Source: an uncultured Collinsella sp.
GTDB lineage: Bacteria > Actinomycetota > Coriobacteriia > Coriobacteriales > Coriobacteriaceae
Length of the DNA: 37,302 nt
Reading direction: 5' to 3'
Assembly: GCA_958415625.1 (NCBI GenBank)
Contig: CATYZI010000024.1
Location: 1 to 37,302, forward strand
The position numbers were made by a program, and so were the translations under genes. Below the pieces are notes generated by a model. It searched no databases. It saw nothing but the letters and a program-made list of their open reading frames with translations, and had not been told where the DNA came from. Positions 33,301-37,302 of this stretch are shown one piece after another. How positions within the stretch are numbered: the first letter of the stretch is position 1; the number at the start of each line of letters is the position of its first letter.

Positions 33301-33925
33301 CAACCTGGGCCCTGTGAACCAGGTTGCCATGGAGGAGTACGAGCAGCTCAAGCGCCGCGCCGATTACATCGAGGAGCAGCTGGCCGATCTGGAGAGCGCG
33401 CGCAAGGCGCTCACCAAGATCACGGTGGCCATTGATCGCAAGATGCGGAAGGCGTTCCTGGTGACGTTTGAGAAGGTCGACGCGAACTTCCGCGAGATCT
33501 TCGCTATGCTCTTCCCGGGCGGTCAGGCTCATTTGGAGATGACCGATCCCGAGCATCCTGCCGAGACGGGTATCGAGGTCGTGGCGCAGCCGCGCGGCAA
33601 GCGCATCACCAAGATGATGCTCATGTCGGGCGGCGAGAAGAGCCTGACGGCGCTCGCCCTGCTCTTTGCCGTGTACCGCACGCGCACGGTGCCGTTCTAT
33701 GTGCTGGACGAGGTCGAGGCGGCGCTCGACGACGCCAACCTGTCCAAGCTCATCGGCGCGCTCGATGTGTTGCGTTCCGATACGCAGCTCTTGGTCATTT
33801 CGCATCAGCGCCGTACTATGGAGGACGCTGACGTCCTCTATGGCGTCTCGATGCAAGCCGACGGCGTCAGTCGCGTCGTCTCGCAAAAACTCGATCGCGA
33901 AACCGGAAAGGTCGTGAATGCATAA
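30389..33925 (+). CDS. smc: chromosome segregation protein SMC
   Basis: SMC is the condensin ATPase that compacts and separates chromosomes with ScpA and ScpB (not in this window). The 1178-residue protein has Walker A GPNGSGKS (31-38), two long coiled coils (about 165-490 and 660-1000) around a hinge (about 499-654), the ABC signature SGGEK (1080-1084) and Walker B ending at Asp1107 (YVLDEVEAALDDAN). It starts with GTG after GAGGAA and overlaps ftsY by one base. Confidence 0.97.
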   Translation: MYLKSLTLKGFKSFADRAHMTFEPGLTVIVGPNGSGKSNISDSILWVLGEQSAKQLRGQAMEDVIFSGSSARKPVGVAEVTLVLDNSDHMLPVDFDEVAITRRMYRSGESEYLINSSPCRLMDIQDILHDSGLGKDTHSIISQGKLDAILQSRPEERRALIEEAAGISKHKRRKERALKKIKSMDEHLTRARDINKEIARQLRPLERQVDRARKYKELSSRANELTQMLAVDELRSLQSQWNDLESRSKEGAAELELAQYRLCEKERELEKLQVMLEEKGLFVGDLGEQRRHMQDVVGRINSDMRLLEEKGHNMVSRLSDMRGQISSSEHQRRRVVEELEDARAQLEEVTGAHMQAQEDVDAAGPAAAELHERRVALDNQISQLTREQRDVQRVADNAALELAKVKDSLSNAEVEDNMYASRLEQIDEQLEEVTASLESRRDRAEELEGALEEARQAQVDAREATETARAALKDLRARESEARNKLSEVRSELSSQKKLDARMADSSPLVSRLVGALGDDVLGRLGDVLEAPRELEGLVEQLLAGDIDALLFDDTSALERAGRAALDQKKASGEALLVARGVSGSAAAEGAAGTRLVDRLSVRAGYGPVVEALLGGYYVVDDLAAALSAPVVDGVTYVTPDGARVACGGLVRVGLDAGEASGALERKRRIRELEGLEPDLAAVFEHVSDQVVEANAGVEEARAAEGDAAGEIARLEGERRSLLSEIGRLEQSANNAEVERVRISKRREQASEAVRAARPRVDELTRSRDEARAQASDLGLQIAEANDELDRVRRDDSEAAGKLADAKVRLAQTSERLRSLKGRVPDLEHRLEGIDRRIRGTRQASRSLELLRLRVDPMHERYSALLERASDWAARLRDQASLEEADSASLKKTIEDAKAEVARAKERVDTASATQNEFKVARGKLEVQVEAAIKAITADGTTVLEEALMLPAPTDRDAAERELNQLVRQINNLGPVNQVAMEEYEQLKRRADYIEEQLADLESARKALTKITVAIDRKMRKAFLVTFEKVDANFREIFAMLFPGGQAHLEMTDPEHPAETGIEVVAQPRGKRITKMMLMSGGEKSLTALALLFAVYRTRTVPFYVLDEVEAALDDANLSKLIGALDVLRSDTQLLVISHQRRTMEDADVLYGVSMQADGVSRVVSQKLDRETGKVVNA

Positions 33926-34842
33926 TGGGATTCTTTGACGCTCTCTCGCGCGGACTTGAGCGCAGCCGCGAGGCCCTCAACGAGGTCTTTTACTTTGGCG
34001 GCGAGGTCGACGAGGATTTTTGGGAGGACCTGGAGGACACCCTCGTCATGGGTGACATGGGTGCCGAGGTCGCGATCAGGGTGTCCGATGACCTGCGCGA
34101 TGCCGCGGCCAAGAAGAACCTCAAGACCGCCCCGCAGCTCCGTCGTGCCCTGGCCGAGCAACTCGAGCAGCATTTTGTGCCCGTCGAGCGCGATCCGTTC
34201 GCCGACACGCCGAGCTGCGTGCTGTTTGTGGGCATTAACGGTGCCGGCAAGACCACCACGGTCGGTAAGATTGCGAGCGCCATGGCCGCCCGCGGCAAGA
34301 ACGTAGTGATCGGTTCGGCCGATACCTTTCGCGCCGCCGCCATCGAGCAGCTCGATGTGTGGGGCCAGCGCGCCGGCGCCCCCGTCATCAAGCGCGACCG
34401 CGGCTCCGACCCGGCGAGCGTGTGCTATGACGTGCTCGACGAGGCCGACAAGCGCGGCAGCGACCTGGTGCTTATCGACACTGCCGGTCGTCTGCACACG
34501 AGCCCCGAGCTCATGCGCGAGCTTGCCAAGGTGGTCAATGTGACCCGTAAGCGCGCCGCCAATATGGCCGCCGGCCCCATGCCCGTCTATGTCGTGCTCG
34601 TGATCGATGCCGCAACGGGCCAAAACGGCCTCAACCAGGCGCTCGAGTTTAACGAGGCGCTGGGTCTGGACGGTATTATCATGACAAAGCTCGACGGCAC
34701 GGCAAAGGGCGGTATCGCCATGGCCGTGGCCGAGAAGCTCAAGCTTCCCATCCTGCGCATCGGCGTGGGCGAGCAGGTCGATGACCTGCAGGAGTTCAAT
34801 GCCAAAGATTTCTGCCGCGCCCTGGTGGGCGAGTCCAACTAA
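33925..34842 (+). CDS. ftsY: signal recognition particle receptor FtsY
   Basis: FtsY is the membrane-associated GTPase receptor that docks SRP-ribosome complexes at the translocon. The 305-residue protein consists essentially of the NG domains: G1 GINGAGKTTT (103-112), DTFRAAAIEQL, DTAGRLHT and TKLDGTAKGG. The acidic N-terminal A domain of E. coli or Streptomyces FtsY is missing, so membrane binding probably relies on the amphipathic start MGFFDALSRGLERSRE. It overlaps smc by one base and precedes ffh by 10 bases. Confidence 0.96.
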   Translation: MGFFDALSRGLERSREALNEVFYFGGEVDEDFWEDLEDTLVMGDMGAEVAIRVSDDLRDAAAKKNLKTAPQLRRALAEQLEQHFVPVERDPFADTPSCVLFVGINGAGKTTTVGKIASAMAARGKNVVIGSADTFRAAAIEQLDVWGQRAGAPVIKRDRGSDPASVCYDVLDEADKRGSDLVLIDTAGRLHTSPELMRELAKVVNVTRKRAANMAAGPMPVYVVLVIDAATGQNGLNQALEFNEALGLDGIIMTKLDGTAKGGIAMAVAEKLKLPILRIGVGEQVDDLQEFNAKDFCRALVGESN

Positions 34843-34852
34843 GGAGTAACCA

Positions 34853-36328
34853 GTGTTTGATTCCCTGAGCGATCGCCTCAACGACACATTTGACCGCCTG
34901 CGTGGCAAGGGTAAGCTGACCGAGGCCGACATTACCTCGGCCATGCGCGACATTCGCATGGCGCTGCTAGAGGCCGACGTCAACTTCAAGGTCGTCAAGG
35001 AGTTCGTCGCCAAGACCAAGGAGCGCTGCATGACCGCCGAGGTCATGGAGTCACTGTCGCCGGCGCAAAACGTCGTCAAGATCGTGCTCGACGAGCTCAC
35101 CGAGATGCTCGGCTCCACCGAGAGCAAGCTCGTCTTTAGCAACCGCATTCCCAATGTCATCATGCTCGTGGGCCTGCAGGGCTCCGGTAAGACCACGGCG
35201 GCCGTAAAGCTGGCCTACCAGCTCAAGAAGCAGGGCCGCTCGCCGCTGCTCGCCGCGTGCGACGTCTACCGTCCCGCCGCTGCCGACCAGCTGGCCACAC
35301 TCGGTGGAGAGATCGGCGTGCCGGTCTTCCGCGGCGACGGCGAGCACCCGGTCGACATCGCCAAGGGCGCCATCCAGGAGGCCGTCGACCACCTGCGTGA
35401 CGTGGTCATCGTCGATACCGCCGGTCGCCTTCAGATCGACGAGCAGATGATGCAGGAGGCCGTGGACATCAAGAAGGCCGTCAAGCCCGATCAGGTGCTG
35501 ATGGTCGTTGATGCCATGACCGGTCAGGATATCGTCAACGTCGTCTCGACCTTCGCCGAGCGCACCGACTTTGACGGCGTGATCATCTCCAAGCTCGACG
35601 GCGACGCCCGTGGCGGCGGCGCGCTTTCCGTGCGCCAGGTGACCGGCAAGCCCATCAAGTTCGTGAGCATGGGCGAGAAGCCCGATTCGCTGGAGCCGTT
35701 CTACCCCGACCGTATGGCCAAGCGCATCTTAGGCATGGGCGACGTCGTCGGCATCATCGAGAAGGCTCAGGAGGCAGCCGATGCCGAGCAGCTCGAGGCT
35801 GCCGAGCGTATGCTGCGCGAGGGCTTTACCATGAACGACATGCTCGACCAGATGAAGGCTGTCAAGAAGATGGGCGGCATGAAGGGCATCCTGGGCATGC
35901 TCCCCGGTGGTCAGCGTGCGCTCAACCAGATGGGCGGCAACCTGGATGAGGGCATCTTCGACAAGAACGAGGCCATCATCATGTCGATGACCAAGGAGGA
36001 GCGCCTGCGTCCCTCTATCATCAACGGTCAGCGCCGTGCCCGCATTGCCAAGGGCGCCGGCGTGACCCCCACCGAGGTCAATAGCCTTATGAAGCAGTGG
36101 GGCGAGATGAACAAGATGATGGGCCGCATGCGCACGATGGCCAATCAGGCGCAGGCCGGCGGCAAGAAGGGCAAGAAGGGTAAGAAGGGCAAAAAGATGC
36201 GCATGCCCAATATTCCCGGTCTGGATGCCATGGGGCTGGGCGGCATGGGCGGCCTGGGAACGGGCGGCCCCAAGTCCGATATGGACCTGCTGCGCCAGAT
36301 GGAAGCGCAGATGCGCAACAAGAAGTAA
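34853..36328 (+). CDS. ffh: signal recognition particle protein Ffh
   Basis: Ffh is the GTPase and signal-sequence-binding subunit of SRP. The 491-residue protein has the N domain (1-95), G1 GLQGSGKTT (107-115), DTAGRL, SKLDGDARGGGAL, and the Met-rich M domain (about 300-435) with GGMKGILGMLPGG and the 4.5S-RNA-binding SMTKEERLRPSII...RIAKGAG segment. The C-terminus carries a Gly/Lys repeat (GGKKGKKGKKGKK). It starts with GTG after AAGGAG. Having ftsY and ffh adjacent concentrates both SRP GTPases in one unit; the 4.5S RNA gene is not here. Confidence 0.97.
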   Translation: MFDSLSDRLNDTFDRLRGKGKLTEADITSAMRDIRMALLEADVNFKVVKEFVAKTKERCMTAEVMESLSPAQNVVKIVLDELTEMLGSTESKLVFSNRIPNVIMLVGLQGSGKTTAAVKLAYQLKKQGRSPLLAACDVYRPAAADQLATLGGEIGVPVFRGDGEHPVDIAKGAIQEAVDHLRDVVIVDTAGRLQIDEQMMQEAVDIKKAVKPDQVLMVVDAMTGQDIVNVVSTFAERTDFDGVIISKLDGDARGGGALSVRQVTGKPIKFVSMGEKPDSLEPFYPDRMAKRILGMGDVVGIIEKAQEAADAEQLEAAERMLREGFTMNDMLDQMKAVKKMGGMKGILGMLPGGQRALNQMGGNLDEGIFDKNEAIIMSMTKEERLRPSIINGQRRARIAKGAGVTPTEVNSLMKQWGEMNKMMGRMRTMANQAQAGGKKGKKGKKGKKMRMPNIPGLDAMGLGGMGGLGTGGPKSDMDLLRQMEAQMRNKK

Positions 36329-36348
36329 CGACTAGTTGAGTCGTGTAT

Positions 36349-36395
36349 GGCGAAGGCCGCCTGGATGGTATTCCAGGCGGCCTTCGCCGTTTGTT
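36349..36395 (+). terminator. ffh terminator
   Basis: A perfect 17-bp stem (36349-36365 with 36372-36388) closes a 6-base loop and is followed by GTTTGTT. It ends the long cluster, between it and the convergent minus-strand gene. Confidence 0.85.
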
Positions 36396-36444
36396 CGCTG
36401 GTTGTCGCACGCGTGGAAGCGCGTTCTCGACGAGGTGCTTGCCG

Positions 36445-37158
36445 CTAGTGGCAGCCGCAGCCTTCGTGCCCGTCATGGTCGTGGTGACCGTGGCAGCCGC
36501 AGGTGGCCTCGCCGTTCTGTGCGAGCGTGCCGGCAATGAGGGCCTCGACGCAGGCATTGCAGCTGCCCTGGGCGCCCGCATAGACCGTGATGCCGGCTTG
36601 GGCAAGCGCGTTGATAGCGCCGCCGCCGATACCGCCGCAAATGAGCGTGTCAACGCCACCGTTGGCAAGCAGGCCCGCCAAGGCGCCGTGGCCGGTGCCA
36701 CCGGTGCCTACGACCTGCTCGTTGAGCACCTTGCCATCCTGGATGTCGTAGATCTTGAACTGCTCGCTGCGGCCAAAGTGCATAAAGATGTTGCCGTTGT
36801 CGTACGTCGTTGCCACCCTCATGGTGCCGACCTCCTTTGCTGGCCATGCGGCCGTCGTCGTGGCGATGGGGGAGTACGTGATATTGCCGCCCTCGATGAC
36901 GAGCGCTCGTCCGTTGACCAGCGCATCGGCCACCTTGCGATGCGCGCGGCTGCAAATGGCCGCCACCGTTGCGCGAGCGATGCCCATCTGCTGGGCGACC
37001 GCCTCTTGGTTGAGACCTTCCAGGTCGCACAGGCGTAGCACCTCAAGCTCGTCGACTGTCATATCGATGGCGTCTCCGCTGGCAAGGCCGTCTGGGGTAA
37101 AGCCGCGATATTCGGGGATGATCCCAACACGGCGTAATTTTTCGCGTCTTCCTGCCAT
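36445..37158 (-). CDS. DUF134 helix-turn-helix / NifX-like (FeMo-cofactor biosynthesis) fusion with Cys/His-rich tail
   Basis: The 237-residue protein joins two domains that are often separate. Residues 1-105 are a DUF134 (UPF0251) DNA-binding domain with a sigma-like helix-turn-helix (TVDELEVLRL...NQEAVAQQMGIARATVAAI, about 34-69). Residues 113-215 are a dinitrogenase iron-molybdenum cofactor family (NifX/NifB C-terminal) domain, with FGRSEQFKIYDI and CGGIGGGAINALAQAGI. Residues 220-237 form a CGCHGHHDHDGHEGCGCH tail that should bind metal. ATG 37158 follows AAGGAG by 5 bases; an upstream GTG overlaps that site. No nitrogenase is nearby, so a metal or iron-sulfur sensing regulator is the best inference. 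Two palindromes flank its promoter. Confidence 0.88.
   Translation of the reverse strand: MAGRREKLRRVGIIPEYRGFTPDGLASGDAIDMTVDELEVLRLCDLEGLNQEAVAQQMGIARATVAAICSRAHRKVADALVNGRALVIEGGNITYSPIATTTAAWPAKEVGTMRVATTYDNGNIFMHFGRSEQFKIYDIQDGKVLNEQVVGTGGTGHGALAGLLANGGVDTLICGGIGGGAINALAQAGITVYAGAQGSCNACVEALIAGTLAQNGEATCGCHGHHDHDGHEGCGCH
36822..36840 (-). promoter_or_regulatory. internal Shine-Dalgarno and start for the NifX-like domain
   Basis: On the minus strand AAAGGAGG (within 36840-36831) lies 8 bases before an in-frame ATG (36822) at residue 113, exactly where the NifX-like domain begins. It could yield a separate 125-residue domain-only protein. Confidence 0.5.
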
Positions 37159-37172
37159 GCGCACTCCTTATC

Positions 37173-37184
37173 TGACATATGTCA
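37173..37184. promoter_or_regulatory. operator-like palindrome 1
   Basis: TGACATATGTCA is a perfect 12-bp palindrome that overlaps the predicted transcription start of the DUF134-NifX gene, a position typical for repression. Confidence 0.6.
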
Positions 37185-37189
37185 ACAAT

Positions 37190-37217
37190 AGAATAGCGAA
37201 CGTGCAGATTTGCGCAA
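37190..37217 (-). promoter_or_regulatory. promoter of the DUF134-NifX gene
   Basis: On the minus strand TTGCGC (37217-37212), a 16-bp spacer and TATTCT (37195-37190) form a fair promoter, with a start near 37183. Confidence 0.5.
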
Positions 37218-37222
37218 GGAAT

Positions 37223-37240
37223 TTCTGTCATATGTCAGAA
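37223..37240. promoter_or_regulatory. operator-like palindrome 2
   Basis: TTCTGTCATATGTCAGAA is an 18-bp palindrome with one symmetric mismatch pair. It shares the TGTCATATGTCA/TGACATATGTCA core with site 1 and sits just upstream of the -35 box. The two centres are 53 bp apart, about five helical turns. Confidence 0.6.
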
Positions 37241-37288
37241 AATGAGCGCCTTGATTATCAACTTCATCCGAACACTCCCCACATTCAT

Positions 37289-37302
37289 CCGTACATGTAC
37301 GG
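37289..37302. repeat. 14-bp palindrome at the window end
   Basis: CCGTACATGTACGG is a perfect palindrome, cut off at the window edge so its context cannot be judged. It could be half of a hairpin or an operator for a gene outside the window. Confidence 0.3.

Noticed and set aside
36343..37038. Plus-strand open frame opposite the DUF134-NifX gene
   Set aside because: The minus strand has two recognisable domains, a ribosome site and a promoter; the plus frame begins inside the ffh terminator.

Overview
The window is GC-rich, densely packed chromosomal DNA from an actinobacterium, most likely class Coriobacteriia and close to Collinsella. The grounds are codon use, protein character (a SepIVA-like coiled-coil protein beside yceD/rpmF, a short SigA, an actinobacterial-style nusA-infB cluster) and many GTG/TTG starts. 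The genus is inferred from recall, not from a search. Nearly all of it is core information-processing and envelope biology. No phage, insertion sequence, CRISPR array or plasmid module was seen.

Layout. (1) 1-2346: the end of a sucrose-type PTS permease and scrB, a sucrose import and hydrolysis pair. (2) 2385-3791: a strong terminator, a degenerate Cys/Met-metabolism PLP-fold protein, and a convergent ModE-type DNA-binding protein. (3) 3868-8395: guaB, whose IMP dehydrogenase strikingly resembles the Tritrichomonas enzyme, then leuS behind a large inverted-repeat leader. (4) 8428-9000: a minus-strand lipoprotein. (5) 9261-19434: a long co-directional cluster, rimP-nusA-infB-rbfA-nrnA-truB-ribF-dnaG, with a good promoter and an intrinsic-terminator-like hairpin in its leader, followed by rpoD (19545-20891). 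(6) 20999-21276: two identical tandem tRNA-Asn(GTT) genes. (7) 21435-36328: asp23/gls24-like, fakA, recG, rsmD, coaD, a sepIVA-like gene, yceD, rpmF, plsX, acpP, rnc, smc, ftsY and ffh, linking fatty acid and phospholipid supply, ribosome maturation, chromosome organisation and SRP targeting. (8) 36445-37240: a minus-strand DUF134-NifX fusion gene with a Cys/His-rich tail and paired palindromes around its promoter.

How they work together. The rimP cluster couples transcription elongation and termination (NusA), 30S maturation (RimP, RbfA), initiation (IF2), tRNA modification (TruB), nanoRNA turnover (NrnA), flavin cofactor synthesis (RibF) and replication priming (DnaG), and ends beside the housekeeping sigma factor. 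The second cluster has fatty acid activation (FakA), acyl-phosphate synthesis (PlsX) and acyl carrier protein, with RNase III, SMC, FtsY and Ffh behind them.

The most interesting items are the leuS leader structure, the trichomonad-type IMPDH, the Cys3-His tail on NusA with no ylxR gene, the repeated arrangement of a -10-like box, a terminator hairpin and then a gene, and the DUF134-NifX gene with an internal Shine-Dalgarno and two operator-like palindromes 53 bp apart.
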